A stretch of DNA of 64,000 bases from Zygnema cylindricum (lineage: Eukaryota; Streptophyta; Zygnematophyceae; Zygnematales; Zygnemataceae). Below are positions 11,851 through 24,890 of the stretch, one piece after another; within the stretch, counting starts at the first letter, position 1, and every line of letters begins with the position of its first letter. The notes beneath the pieces are model-generated. The model worked only from the letters and a program-made list of their open reading frames with translations. It did not search any database and was not told where the DNA came from. Where the stretch lies: the NCBI GenBank assembly GCA_037447655.1, contig JBBHKE010003090.1, forward strand, positions 1 to 64,000. Reading direction: 5' to 3'. The translations under genes and the position numbers were made by a program.

Positions 11851-13280
11851 TAGTGTTTTGTTTTAGTAAGAAAATTATCGTGATAACACCGATACCGATA
11901 GTTATCGATTATCGAACAGTCAGAGGTCCCGATATCACGGCCCGAGACCAACAAATTCCATATCGGCGATAACTTTAAAAATATATAGTATACCTACAAT
12001 AGTACTTTACAACATACTGTATTATATTATTGACTTTATATAGCGTGGCATGCCACAAATAAGAATCTTTTCCGAACCTGTTTGACTGAAATTTATTACA
12101 TGCAACGCAGCACATAAACGTTGACAATTTTAAAACAATACTTTATAGTTCTAAAACTATAGTACCGAAACGAAAATATTACATTGTAAATTTGTAAATC
12201 AAACTTTTTTCGAAAAACAGATAAACAGAACAAACGAACACATATGTCAAACTGCCGCCACTTACTACCACCATGGAAGTGACGTGAGGGCGTAACTAAC
12301 CTTGCAAAAAAAAATAGCAGTCAAACGGACATTCTGGACAGGTATGGGAGTGTGGAACCCAAGTAAAACCTCTTTAAATTATAAATAATCAAGGAAATAT
12401 CGCGATTTTTTACCAAAATCAGGGGGAAGGGGGTCCACGGTGCGTTCAGGGAATAACACGTACAACTGAGTGTACTAACCGTACATTTATCTGTACGGCC
12501 CGTACAGTTATCGCCGATAGTTATTGATATTGGTTATATTGTCGATAAACAAACGATATTATCGGTAAATTATCGTCGATAACACCTATAACGATATATC
12601 GTACCAATATATCGATTATCGGCAACCCGAAAAAAGGCCCATATCGGTTATCGGCAAATCCTTACCGATACACAACACTACTATTTTGGTTGCGCACAGT
12701 CACTTATGTCACCTTGTCAAAGATTGTGCGTTCTAAGGGCATATTGGTACAAGTAAAGTACCGTTGAGTTTGAATTTGACGGTCAATCAACTCAACAGCT
12801 TTGACTTTCAAAATATCGTCACAACCGGTTAAAATTTTGTTGCGCTTCCGAACTTCGACCGTCATAATAAAATCAGCAATTCACACGACCGGCGAAGGTT
12901 TACGGTAACAAAACTGCGACAACCGCATGTAAATAAAAGTGTTGCTCACATTCATTTTATCACTTTACATGAGCTCCACTTTGAGAGCACATGTTGGCTT
13001 TTAACTTAGTGCCAAAACTGAAATGTAATCGCGAATCGCAAATAGTGTAGCTTGATTTGGTTGCGCGTGACGACTCGTATTTTTTTCATTTAGTTTGATA
13101 CTTTTACGTGGGTCGGTTTTATTAGTGTATAAAGTATATTTCGTTTCATGCAATTTAATTTATCCGTACAAGAATTTTAGTACTTAAGTTTTACGAGGTT
13201 TCACAATCTTTGACAAAGTGAGTAAGTGACTGTGCGCAACCAAAATAGTCACTGCCATGATCAATTCCCAAACAATAAAT
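11815..13280. repeat. Inverted repeat interrupted by hAT copy 1
   Basis: Sequence flanking the hAT element (GATCATGGCAGTGAC before it, GTTGCGCACAGTCAC after it) recurs, joined and in reverse orientation, at about 13195-13275. The arms are roughly 70-90 bp and belong to an older unidentified TIR-type element. Confidence 0.7.
11851..12680. mobile_element. Non-autonomous hAT-type element (copy 1)
   Basis: Begins TAGTGTTTTGT and ends ACACAACACTA, flanked by the perfect 8-bp duplication CTATTTTG (11843-11850 and 12681-12688). An 8-bp duplication is diagnostic of the hAT superfamily. The interior is rich in ATCG/GATA words (TATCGATTATCG), has palindromic character and no transposase. A second member lies at 57595-58515. 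The insertion interrupts one arm of a local inverted repeat whose other arm (about 13195-13275) keeps the uninterrupted site. Confidence 0.85.
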
Positions 13281-14049
13281 TTGGAAGTTAACGCCATTTG
13301 TGTGTCGAATTTGTATTGACTGCGTTGAGTTGGCATCAAGCTCATAGCCAGCGACAACATAAGTCGACATGGGCGTCGACATGGGCCACATGTCTTCCGA
13401 CAAGGAGGATACAAATCCACCAAAAGTCGGAGAAATTTTTGCTTGAGGATATCATTTGACGCTCCCTTTGCCATTGATTAACCTTCATGGAAGGGATTGT
13501 GGGTTTTAAAACATTACAAAAAGCTCGTACAATGATATAATACGCACATACAAATCTGACATTCGTGTACGTTTTCGCAAATGTTAATTTTCGTCCACCC
13601 GTACAAATAATTTTTCAGGATTTTGCTATTGGAGAATCTTGAAATGTAAGTAAAAGGTTTTCACTAGCACGACCTAATGGAGGATTATATAAGATATGGC
13701 ACGACCTAATGGAGGATTATACAAGAAATCACTGACAATAAATGTGTCCGTAAATTTAGTGGGTTCGCCTTATAGATTAGAGGCCTAAGTTGTTGTTGGA
13801 AAACATCGTGTAATCACGGTATCGGCGAATCCATAGTTTGCCGAGGGTTTGCGTCTATGTTGTTGTATTGGCCAGTGTTTGTTTTGCTCGTTTGATAGGG
13901 CGGTTTGTCAATCGCATGTTTTGTTTCGTTTGGTTCATAGTGTTGCATGGGGCCAACCTTTCGGTCTAACGCTGGGCTACTGGTAGTAAGACAAGCTTTA
14001 TCACCAATCCTCGTTATGCATTCGATGAGTTGTGGTTTATTGAGTAGAA
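13281..14049. other. Unassigned DNA with a short tandem duplication
   Basis: GCACGACCTAATGGAGGATT occurs twice, about 33 bp apart (13669-13725). No gene or further structure recognised. Confidence 0.5.
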
Positions 14050-16990
14050 ACACAAGTTAGTAAGTGAAGAAAAAGAGGGAAAGAATAAAATGAAGGAAAG
14101 TTTGAAAAAGAACCGAGTCCCAACTCTAGTGACAGTGAGGTTTCTAAACGTTATGAAAGCAGTGAGGTGAAGATTTAGATGTTAGCAGTGCGACAAAAAA
14201 TGATGATGTTTTTTGAATGGTGGGAAAACCTGACTTGTTGAACGCTCCAATCACCCCGTATGTTAGAAGTACATCAAAGGGCAACTAATTTTGAAAAGTT
14301 TGTGGAAGTGAGTGATTGGAGATGAGAAGAAGCCTAAGGATCGTAAAGGTGTGACGTATGGTTACTAAAGGATATTGTCGCCTCCACAAGATTGATACAA
14401 AGTTGCACCGGATTGGTACTTGATCACTTTTTGACCCACAAAACCGTCATGAGTGCTAGCACGACTTCGGGAATTAATTGAGAAAGGAGTAAAAGATAAG
14501 AGGAAATATGGTTTCTAAGCGTTTATTCAATTTAAGTTTAAAAACAAAGAATATAACGACGATGTCAAGAGATTTAACATATTGGTTAAGTTATTAACGA
14601 ATCTTGAGTGAAGGTTAAAATTCCAAGTCTTCTAGGTCTTCCAGAGTATCTTAGAAATCATAGTGAGATCACTTAGAAAGCCGAGGGCTATTTAAGAATG
14701 TACCGTGAAATATTTGAAGAAAGTTGATAATTCGGGGGACGATTCAAGTGGAGGATCCGGCAAAACAACTATGCTTGATGTGACGACACGAGGAACGACG
14801 AACCTCAATCCACTCTGCGATAGAGGGGCTCAAAAGAACCTCGAAAGAGGTCGAGGTGGCGGTGGTAGAGGAAAGGAGAAACTAGGTGATAGTTAAGGTA
14901 ATAGTGACATTTGTGACCGAAAGAACGTATAGTTAGGTTATATGGAGGGGAATGAAGGCTCAGGCCATGGTTCAATGAATCGGGTTCCGCTCTAGAAAGG
15001 TGACCTTAGTTTATGACATCACCGAATGTGCCATACTTTCGATGGGAACCTCAATCTTTTGATACGTAAATCATCGGTTCGATGAATGGAAGTCAAGACC
15101 TCTGAGAACGTGAATGCATCTTGCTGATAAAACAATGGAAGAGGGATTACAAAGGATGAACTTGCCTCTTTTCCTCCTCTTTTTTTTTTGTTTAAAAGTT
15201 TTATTCATTAAGCATGGGTTGGTCGTTTTCCTTACGTTTGTGACTTTTTTGAATGCATGTTATTGACCACTTTGCTATGTACAATAATACATTGCAAGCA
15301 TTTTGTTGAAGGCATGTAATATCTATCTGTGTTTGTATACAATATAGGCTTGTAGGAGTTCATACATCTAGTTGATTTCTTGGGTACTAGGACAGTGAGG
15401 TAGTTGTTGGTATTTATGCCGAATCATAGTCAATGCGTATGATCAAGTGAAATAGCGATCCAAGAATCCATTGGAGTTTGTACACGTGGACTTCTGTGGA
15501 CATGTTAAGCCAAAGTCTTTAGGAGTCATCAATACATTTTAGTAATTGTTGGTGATTTCACAATGAAATCGTGGGTGTTTTTATTGAGGCATAAAGCTGA
15601 TGCGTTTGAGAAATTTAAGGAGTGCGTAGGGATGGTTGAGCGACAATCGGATCACAAATTGAAAGCGGCGAGGTCCGATAGCAAAGGTGTTTTTGATTAC
15701 CGTAAGGAGAGGGTGATAAGGCAACATAATGCCCCTTATTATTCCGAATTAATAGAATTGTGGAGAGGAAGAACAATACTCTTCAAGAGATAGTTAGTGC
15801 CTTGATTCCCACCACCCGGCACAAGAACTTTTTGTGGGGAGACACAATTCCAACCGCGAATTCCATTTACAATCGGAGATTGATATCGATTTCCGGTGAC
15901 AAAACTCTGGACGAGTTATAGAGTGGGATAATGTCGTCCGTCTTACATGTGAGGATTTGGGGATGTATGGCCACCATGTATGTGGAACGTACGCAAAGGA
16001 CGGGGAAAGTTGGACGGGTATCCTTGTGAGGTACATCACAACGGCGAGTTTGTACCGCGTGTGTGATCCGGAGAGAAAAGTGGTTGTGGGTTACGAAATG
16101 TTAATTTCCACGTCGATCTTAAACATGTAACGGAATCAGCTGAAAGTTCAGTGACAGATTGGATTTTGAGGAAAATCACGAGTTAACGTGAGTACAAGAT
16201 AGAAATTTCCCAAACTTGGTTGACTTAGTTTGGTTAGAAAATGTGTTTCCGATGCTTGGAGTGATGTTAATCTGAGTTTTCGGTCTTCAGCAAAATAACT
16301 TAATCCAATCGAAAACCAAAATGAAATTTATATCTGTGAGTGAGGAAAATGATATGGAAAAAGAACTAAGTGATGGCTCGGCGAAGTACAAGAAAGACTA
16401 GGGCAAAGAAACTGGACAAATTGTCCAACGATCGTGTTGGCGATGACAATTTTAACAAGATCTAATTCGCGTTCTCGAATTATTTCATTTCGGAAGTGAG
16501 GACAACGACGACTTCTTCTTACATGTATTAATGAGTGAGGCAATGTCCGGATCCGATGATCCTCAAACTTCTATGGAGGCTCGAAATTAGAGGGATTAAG
16601 ATACTATATAGATTTCTGCATAAGAAAAGAAACTTAAATCGGTGGTGGATAACCATACGATTAAGAAGGCGGTATTAAACGCAAAAAAGGTGTCCAAAAC
16701 GAAAACAGGTGCATCGAGTGAGATGATCAAATACAAAGCCAGGCTTGTATGTAAAGGGTTTCAACAAAAAGAGGGAGTAAACTATTCTGAAATTTATGCT
16801 CCCATAGCAAAATTTGATTTGTTTGAGAATGATTGTTGCTTTGGCGACGACTAATAAGAAACATATTCACCAAATGGATGTGAAAACAACATTTTCGAAC
16901 GGATAATTTAAAATAAGTGGATACAAAGGTCCCGAACGGGTTGCCCTCTAAACCCGGAATGGTAATTATATCACCTTTAGTATTGTTTTT
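14050..16990 (+). pseudogene. Degenerate Ty1/copia retrotransposon (gag-pol remains)
   Basis: Copia-ordered fragments remain in several frames. About 14100-14900 is Gag-like and polar. At 15455-15600 there is the entry to the integrase core (PLEFVHVDFCG, then WVFLLRHKADAFEKFKE), continuing at 15600-15780. At 16690-16830 is the start of the reverse transcriptase with the conserved YKARLVCKGFQQKEG and EIYAPIAKFD, then HIHQMDVKTTFSNG near 16860. The YVDD region and RNase H are not found before about 16990. Stops and frame shifts lie between fragments and no LTR was identified, so this is an old dead copy. The reading direction and the IN-before-RT order fix it as Copia rather than Gypsy. Confidence 0.8.
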
Positions 16991-17393
16991 CTACCATTCT
17001 TAAGTACACTTCCTCCCAATGTTCACTGCAATAATTGCCCAAAAAAATAAAAATAAATAGACACAAAAATACATGTTATCCACGAAAAGTGTTGAACACA
17101 TAAAGAAAAAGAAACTCGCAAACAATCCAAGATCTTCCCAAACAACATATGCAAAAAGGATAGGAGAAGGGATATTAAAAAAAATGAGGAGAAAGACGAA
17201 TAAAAAAAAAGGGAAAAAAAAAGAGACGCGGGGAAAAATCGATACCCACAGAATTTTATTATATATCTAAGATCTTCACCTCAGTAAAGCACCTATGTAC
17301 ATTGTAAAACTGCAGCGACGCATAGAAAACGACACAATATTATCGATTTTTTTTTTTTTCGCAAAAAAAAAAAAAAGGAGTTCAAAACCTTGA

Positions 17394-20300
17394 TCAACAC
17401 CCGCAAGCACTATTTGGGTCTATTGTCGAAGTAGTATCTCCTTTCGATGGTCGAACTATGGCCCCTCCTGCCCCAACCTCCATTGTTAAGCTCGGAGTCT
17501 CCAAAATCTGCAAAAGAAAAAAGAAAAAAGAACAAAAAAAAAAGAACAAAAAAAAAAACCTTTCTTAAATTCAAGCTTCGCATAGTAGCATGTCAAACAT
17601 CCTCCAAGATTCTCCAAGGTCACCAAAGATCTTCCGAGAACTTCCGATATCTTCCGAGATCCCCCAAGATTTCTCCAATATCCTCCAAGATCCTCCTAGA
17701 TCCTCCAATATATTTGGAGATCTTGTGAGATCTTCCAATTCTTCCAAGATCTTTCGAGATCCTTCAAGATCCTCCAAGATCCTTCAAGATTTTCCAAGAT
17801 CTTTCAAGGTCCTCTAAGATGATCCAAGATCCTCAAAAATCCTCCAAGATTCTCCAAGAGCTTCAGATCCTCTAAGATCCTCTAAGATTCTTCACGATCC
17901 TCCAAGATTCTCCAAGATCGTTGAAAGAGATCAGATAAAGTATTGTATTCAGCTTTAACGTAAATAGTTTAATAACCACCCAACAACGAAAGTTTTTTTG
18001 ATCGGTTTTGGTTTTTAAACTACACCGTGAATCGCTATTAGCGTTGATAACACTAATTCGACTCCGATTTTTTCTGCCCCCTGAACATAAAATAGTGTTT
18101 ATAATACCAATACTAATACTAATTGTTCTTTTTTTTAGGGCTACTCTGGTAAGCACAGTTACAAGTTGTCGACGTCACTCAACCTATATTAAAATTAATG
18201 ACACATCACTTGAATCTAAATTAGAATCAATAACACAAATAATCCCCACGCTTATACATTTCTAAACACAAATAGCTATCAACGGTGTAGCATCCATCGT
18301 CCTCTTTGTCCCTCTCTCTCTCTGTCCCTCTGCCTCTCCCCCTTAGGCCTCTCTCTCCCTCCCTGTCCTCTCCAACTCTCCCTCTGTGTCTATCCTCTCC
18401 TGCTTTGTCCTCTCCCACGCTGTCCTCCCCCTGTTTGTCCTCTCCCTCTGTCCCTCTCCCTTTCTGTCTCTCTCCCCCTCTGTTCTCAAAAATTTACCCA
18501 TCCTCCCTGGTAGCAAGCAAAAGCCTAAACAAACTCAAAAAGTTTAAGAAAATCTTCACTTCAGTTTCCAAAACCATAAGAGCATTTACTTAGGTGTTTA
18601 GCTATTATTTAATATTTCCCGTGTAACATCACATTTTTGTGAGAGTGAATTTGCAAAAAGTGTAACTCACAAGTAAATAGAAAACAAATTTGGGCAAAAT
18701 TTCAAAACACTAATAAAATATCTCAAACGACATATTATCATCTAACAAAGAAAGAGTATAATGGACTGTATTTTCTGTTTCTACACAATTGTTTTTATCT
18801 GGACCATACATTTTTTTACAAATTCATTTTTCTTTTTACAAATTCAAAAAATTATTTACAAATTCAAAAATTTGTTTACAAACTTAAAAATTTGTTCTGG
18901 TACTCAAAAATTTGTTTACAAATTCAAAAATCTGTTTTGAACTCAAAAACATGTTTACAAATTCAAAAAAAATGTGACAAGCTCTTTGAAAACATTGCCC
19001 TTGAAAAGAAATAAGGGTTAAAAAAAAAATAGTATTTACAATCGACCACATACCTTATCAACAAGTTCTTGAAAACATTGCTGCACATTAAGGCGAGTTT
19101 TTGCGCTACATTCCAAAAAAAGGCAGCCATGGCGGCGAGCAAACTCCATACCCTCTGCCCGACTCACAACTCGATCGGATTCCTAATATTACACAAATTC
19201 CACAACAATTTCACAACAATTTTACAACAATTTCACAACAATTTTACAACAATTTCACAACAACTTCACAACAATTTCACAATTTTATGGTACTTCCCCA
19301 ATTTTACAACAATCTCACAACAGTTTCACCACAATTTCACAATTTTACAACATTTTTACAAAACCACACTTTTTACAATTTCACAACTTGGACAATTTCG
19401 TTAAAAAAAATAAAAAATAAGTTAATTAATTAATTTCTCCCTCCCCCTGGCTCCTACCCTTCCCCTCCCCCTCCCTCTCACCCTCCCTCTCACCCTCCCT
19501 CTCCCCTCTCTCTCTCCCTCTTCCTCTCCCTCTCCCTCTCGTACCTGATCAATTTTATTCCCAACCAACATCATTACACAATCCCCATTGGTCGAATACA
19601 TGTCGACCTCCTTCAACCAAACCTCGGATAAATCCGTAAACGTCTCTCGTTTAGTCACATCATAAACTGCAAAAGAAAAAGAAAAGATGGCTCGACAAAA
19701 AAAAATAAAAACACTGAAAGTTGGAGAGCACATCTAGAAACGACAAATTGTGTGAATTTATAATCAGATGAATTTATAATGAATTCATAATGAATTTACA
19801 AGCAAGTTGTTGTATTTAATCTTTGACTGGAAACTTAAATGGCTTTATTCAAATCATAACGATGAGAATGAAGAGAACAAGCCTGCGAATAAGATTTAAA
19901 AAAAGTGCAAAAAAATAAAATAAAAAAATTGGCATGTTAAAAGGTTCAGCAATACTAACCTAGGATTACACCGTGGGCTCCTCGATAATACGAGCTCGTT
20001 AGGGTTCTGAACCTTTCTTGTCCAGCTGCAAGCAGATTTTGACTGGAGTTAGTTTTTAGTTTTTACTAGGGTTAGTTTTCTGGAATTAGAGTTTGACCGG
20101 AGTCAGTTTAAGACTTTACTTAATTTTTTACTAGACTTAGTTTTTGACTAGAGTCAGGTTTTGAGTTCAGTTAGTTTTTGACTAGACTCATTTTTTGACT
20201 GCAAGTTATTTTTACCTAAAATTCAATTTTGACTAAGATTTCAGTTGCAACAATGAGCACAATTGTCTTACAGAGTGCAATATGTGTACATAAATATATT

Positions 20301-21325
20301 TATATATACCAATGTTCTTTGAGTTCTCCTGAATAGAATGATGACTATTCTGTTTTAAAATTCAAGTTGTATATCACAGAAAGTCCTAACGTTGATAGCG
20401 CAAGCAGTTAAATTAACCTACAAAATGTTAAAAAGCATAGATTTTCTAAACCAGGATAAGTTGAACAGTGATAATTAGGATGCCAAAAACAATGACAATT
20501 CCTCAAAACACAAAACAATGATAAAAAATGACAAAAAGAGGGGAAGCCAAGAGGCCAAAAAGAGGCCAACACGACAAAAATCTAAGGAGGCCAAAAAGCC
20601 TCCTTTTGAAACATCTCCTCTCCTTTGTATGAGATAGAAATCACACCTGTGTCCCAAATTGTCAATTTCAACTTCTTTCCCTTCATCGTCATCATTTTGA
20701 GTTTAAAATCTACACCTGCATCACGTTCAAAGAATCTATGGTTAACCAGTAAGAAGCTAAAATTCACAAGATGGCATCTAAAATATACCAATTAAGACGT
20801 AAAATTTACCAATAAAAACACAGATTATACCATAAAGATGTATTTTACACCAATAAAAAATTAAACTATACAAATAAAGACCTAATTTCTCTGAAGAAAG
20901 TGTAAAGTTCACAGGAACTGGGAGCTAAAAAATACCAATAAAGGCTTAATTTCTCTGGAAAAAGTAAAGGTTATTACACAAGTGAAATCTACTGTATGCG
21001 CGTTTGTCTACTTCGATTAAATGAAGGAGGAACTTTTTCTCGCCTCTCAAAAATATAAGGGAATTAAGAATAAGCCATTTGAGGATAAGTAACAAAAGAA
21101 ACCCTAAACATGCATATATCTACAACAACAACAAAAACAACAACAACAGCAAGGCGAACTAAATTGACATCAAAAAGTGTTAACTCGCATACCTATGGTG
21201 GGAGATAGGTCATCAAAAGTGTCGGTGGTAAAGCGTAGGAGTAAACAACTTTTGCCAACCCCGGAGTTTCCGATAAGAAGGAGCTTAAAGAGGTGGTCAT
21301 ATTCTTGACGGTTAGTAGCCGCCAT
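17394..21325 (-). CDS. Rab18/RABC-type small GTPase
   Basis: Six exons with GT-AG borders: 21325-21193, 20715-20647, 20025-19960, 19666-19545, 19182-19054 and 17507-17394, giving 210 residues, normal for a Rab. All nucleotide-binding motifs are intact: P-loop GNSGVGKS (19-26), switch I PTIG (about 42-45), WDTAGQE (65-71), NKID (126-129) and ECSAKT (154-159). [20 protein letters not shown] and the C-terminal half ([19 protein letters not shown]) read as plant RABC1, the counterpart of animal Rab18, which acts on ER and lipid-droplet membranes. The last three residues, Cys-Gly-Cys, are a double-prenylation motif. The final intron (17508-19053) is long and made of TCCAAGAT-, ACAAATTCAAAAA- and TTTCACAACAA-type repeats. 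Nothing suggests inactivation. Confidence 0.95.
17595..17925. repeat. Imperfect (TCCAAGATCC)n array in Rab intron 5
   Basis: About 330 bp of 9-12-bp variants of CCTCCAAGATCTTCCAAGAT. Ile/Leu/Glu/Asp-rich open frames here are by-products of the repeat. Confidence 0.85.
18023..18287. mobile_element. TA-flanked MITE (family copy 1)
   Basis: Begins CACCGTGAATCGCTATTAGC after a TA and ends with the degenerate inverse ATAGCTATCAACGGTG before a TA. It shares its terminal sequence with 48277-48480, 52054-52539 and 56605-56821. TA target duplications point to the Tc1/mariner superfamily. Inserted in Rab intron 5. Confidence 0.6.
18790..18970. repeat. (TTTACAAATTCAAAAA)n array in Rab intron 5
   Basis: Roughly eight imperfect copies of a 20-24-bp unit containing ACAAATTCAAAAATTTG. 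Confidence 0.85.
19190..19385. repeat. (TTTCACAACAA)n array in Rab intron 4
   Basis: Tandem 11-bp variants directly upstream, in gene sense, of the acceptor of exon 5. Confidence 0.85.
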
Positions 21326-23708
21326 TATTCTTGCAAGATTTTTTTTAGGGCTTTTTAGGGCTTCTTCTGAAACTCACTTAACAAGAAAAAGGAAATTGCA
21401 AACTTCTCCAGCAACCTTCAGATTGCTTTAACGTAACTTTTTCTTTCTCTAGAATGAAAACTCTAAGAGTTATTTGCAGTCTTTTCTTTCTTGAGAATGA
21501 TTGTGACTATGATATGAATGGTGGAAAAACTGGAAATAAAGTTATTTTTTTATTGCAATTTAAGATTCTAGGGTTGCTGCAATAACTATTGAATAGAAGA
21601 ACTGTACTGCACTTCACTTTCAAATTTTCGAGTTTCAAAAGGGTTCGGAAGAATGTTTCGAATTTAAAAGAGTTCGAAAAAACGTTTCGAATTCGAAAAA
21701 AATCGAAAAAAATCGAAAAAAAAATCGAATAAAAGAGCCGATACAAAAGTGTTACAATCGAACAAGTAGATGCAAGAAAAGAAAAGATAAAAGGTGAAAC
21801 TGAAATGCAGAAAAAGAAAAGTTGAACGCACGAAATTTTTTAATATGAAGATTCGGAAACTGAAAACGTCAGAAGAAGATAAACCTAAAATATGAAGAAT
21901 CGGTGAATGAAAAAAACGAAAAAAACCAAAAAAAAGACGAAAAAATCAAATATCGTGAAGAAGAAGCGTAAAATATTTTGATGTCCTTTTAAGGAAAACT
22001 TATTTACTTAAAGATACAAGAATGAAAAGAAAAATCAGAAAAAATGTTCACCGATGAAAAGTTGAAAAAGAAAAAGTGAAAAGTGATCAAAAAAAATGTA
22101 AAGTGAAGTTTCAAACTTTCAAACTGGAGCTTTGCTGGATTGACACGTGTCGCTTGTTGGAGCATTGTTTCACTTCAAGCTTTCATGTATCGCCACGTGT
22201 CACGCATGATCATTTGTAGTGGTTGCATTTGACATTTCTCGTCCTTCTGACCGTGTTATTTCCGTCCTATTTCCGTACTATTTCCGTACTATTTCCGTAT
22301 TCTATTCGTTCTCTTGCCGTACTCTTTCCGTATTCTTTCAAGCCATGGCGGGCTACGCAGCCCATCTTTGTGAGAGTTAACCACTCTAATTCGAGTGAGT
22401 GTTTTTTTGACTCAGAATCTTAGTTAGAGTGTGTAACAGTATTTAACGAAGTGGCTCACAATGAGCCACGTGGAACATAATTTGGTGTGGTTAGGTTTAA
22501 TAAAATTGAACGCTAATAATTCACTGACTCTAATATGGATGTAAGGTATACTTTTTGCAGATAGAAGGTAAGTAAAAAAAAAAAGGTTCTGACTCATTAA
22601 AGGTTTTGCAGCCGTTCAAAAAGACAAAAAAAAGAAGAAAAAAAGTAAAAGGTAGAAATGAAAAAAACCAAAAAACAGTATTTAGAACATTTAGAAACCA
22701 CGGAAACTGTTAAAAGTTAAAGAATTTGTGACTGTAAATTATTTTGTAATTATTTGAATCTTTAGGATTCAAGAAGTAGTTGAAGGTTTTTCAAACCCTG
22801 AAAACTTTAAAAAGCTTATAAAGCCTTAAGGAATTTTTTCTTAAATTATTCTTCAGAAAGGACAAACATTTTTATTTCATTTTTCCTTAATGACAGTATC
22901 AAAAAACAGCTAAATTATTGAAGAACAGTCAAATTTAGTAGGAGTTTTTTAGGGTTTTTTTTAAAAGAAGTTCTAGATTCTCTCTGAAACACTTTGTTAG
23001 GGTTTTTCAGCGTTTTTTAGAGTTTGATATAAGGTAGATTGTAAAAAATATACCAAAATATAAACACTCAAAAGCCAGAAAAAAAACCGAAAATTGTTAC
23101 AACTCTCCTGGAAAAGTTCTAGATTGTCAAGTTTTAGAAAGAAATAAAACTAGTTTTTATGAGTTTATTTGAAACATTTTTTTTTTTCAAACATTCAGTT
23201 TTTTCAAGGCAGTAGTCGACTAACCGTTTTATATTTATATTTTTCATCATAAACCTGTTTTTTGAGTGTTTCAGGATTGTTTAGGTTTTTTTGAGGTTTT
23301 ATTTATGTTTTTTTAGTTGAAATTTTAATGTGAGAATACTTGAATGAATCAATGAAGTCCTTGAGCCATTTTAGACCAGAAAAGTTTTCGTTTTTTCTCT
23401 TTTTTTTTTTTTTTTTTTCAAATTTTATACTTTTTGCAAGTAGAGATAAGAATGGGGCATAAAATTTAGGCTTATGATCGACTTGATTCTATCTATTTTT
23501 TTTGGGCGTCTTTCTTTTCAATAATGAAATTAGGTGAGTTTCAACTATTTGGGTGCAGATAACAAATATGCCTCCTTTTTAAGGACTTCCTAAGGACTTT
23601 TAGGATGTATGGACTTCTCCCTTTTATGGAATTTTATTGACCTTTAAGGACTTCACAAGCACTTCACTCTTTTTAAGGACTTATACGGACTTTACTGTAT
23701 TGTCAACC
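21326..23708. other. Divergent intergenic region between Rab18 and ALG14-like exons
   Basis: AT-rich DNA separating the start codons of the minus-strand Rab gene (21325) and the plus-strand ALG14-like exon (23709). It contains three CACGTG boxes and a TTTCCGTACTA tandem patch (22255-22345). No coding gene was recognised. Confidence 0.6.
22144..22472. promoter_or_regulatory. Cluster of three G-box (CACGTG) motifs
   Basis: CACGTG at 22144-22149 (GACACGTGTC), 22194-22199 (GCCACGTGTC) and 22467-22472 (GCCACGTGGA). The first two are palindromic ACGTGTC/ABRE-type cores 50 bp apart. In plants these bind bZIP and bHLH factors. Their place between divergent genes suggests promoter function. The motif also occurs in terminal repeats and coding DNA elsewhere in the window, so this is tentative. 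Confidence 0.4.
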
Positions 23709-23884
23709 ATGTCTTTCACACTTTTGCTGTTTTCCCTATTGGGATTTCTCTTCGTTTTACGTATTTTTATGGTTTTAAAATCTGTGGGTCGAGCTTCTCG
23801 GAAACGTCGTCCACGAAATAATATTTCCACTTTACTGGTTCTTGGATCAGGTAAGTTAACTTCTGAAAAACTTTAAAAGAACGC

Positions 23885-24540
23885 AAGAAAACACTAAAAA
23901 ATGGAAAAAAAAATCCGAGAAAACACTAAAAACAATATAAAAAACTCAAGAAAACGCTAAAAAAGGATAAAAAACTTATGAGAAAACGCTAAAAATGGAT
24001 AAAAAAAGCCTGAGAAAATACTATAAAACGATAAAAAAATTAAAAGAAAACACTACAAAAAGATAAAAAAAACAGGAGGAAATGCTAAAAAACGGTAACA
24101 AAAGGACCTGAAAAGCCTAAAAAATGTTAGCAAGAGAAGTTAAGGGTTGTTTGTTTTTGTCTTTCTTTCTTGTCGCCTTCTCTTCACTCATGAATTTTGT
24201 CTTTTTTCTAGCCACAGAGTCATGTGAAGCATTGTTCTCTGTCTTTTTTCTGCTCTTTTTTCGTTTTTTTTCTTGTTTTTGAAGCAGTAAACTGCTTCAT
24301 AGAGTATGTTTTTTCCTGTTTCCTTACTTATTCTTCATAGTTCTCATGTAAAAGAGTACATGTTTCCTATTTTCTTACTTATTCTCCATTCTTCTCTTGT
24401 TAAAGAGTATATTACTTCCTGTTTTCCTACTTATTCTTCATAGTTCTCATGTTAAAGAGTATGCTACTCTCTTTTCTTACCTATTCTTTATATTCTCATG
24501 TTAAAGTTATATTACTTCCCATTTTCTTTCTTATAAGGTG
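23885..24540. repeat. Tandem repeats in ALG14-like intron 1
   Basis: AAAACGCTAAAAAAGGATAA-type units at 23885-24110 are followed by four copies of a roughly 65-bp unit containing TTACTTATTCTTCATAGTTC (24300-24530). The latter resembles the acceptor flank of exon 2 (CATAGTTCTCATGTTTATC, 24972-24990), so it may be another exon-edge echo. Confidence 0.7.
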
Positions 24541-24599
24541 ATCACACATTTTCGATTGGAGTCGCATTAACTGGCTGGTACTCGCAGTAATCTTGCAGT

Positions 24600-24890
24600 A
24601 TTTTGTACACTTCTCTGTACGATTTATGCACTTTTCTGTTGGATTTATACACTTTTCTGTGTGATTTGTACACCTTTCTGTTCGATTTATACACTTTTCT
24701 GTAATATTTGCACACTTTTCTGTAAGATTTGTTATTTTCTGTGCGATTTGTACACTTTTCTGTTTGATTTATACACTTTTCTGTACTATTTGCACACTTT
24801 TCTGTACATTTGCACACTTTTCTGTACGATTTATACACTTTTCTGTACTATTTGCACACTTTTCTGTAAGATTTGTACATTTTTATGTAT
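24600..24890. repeat. (TACACTTTTCTGTACGATT)n minisatellite
   Basis: About 14 imperfect 19-21-bp units in intron 1 of the ALG14-like gene. Confidence 0.9.
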
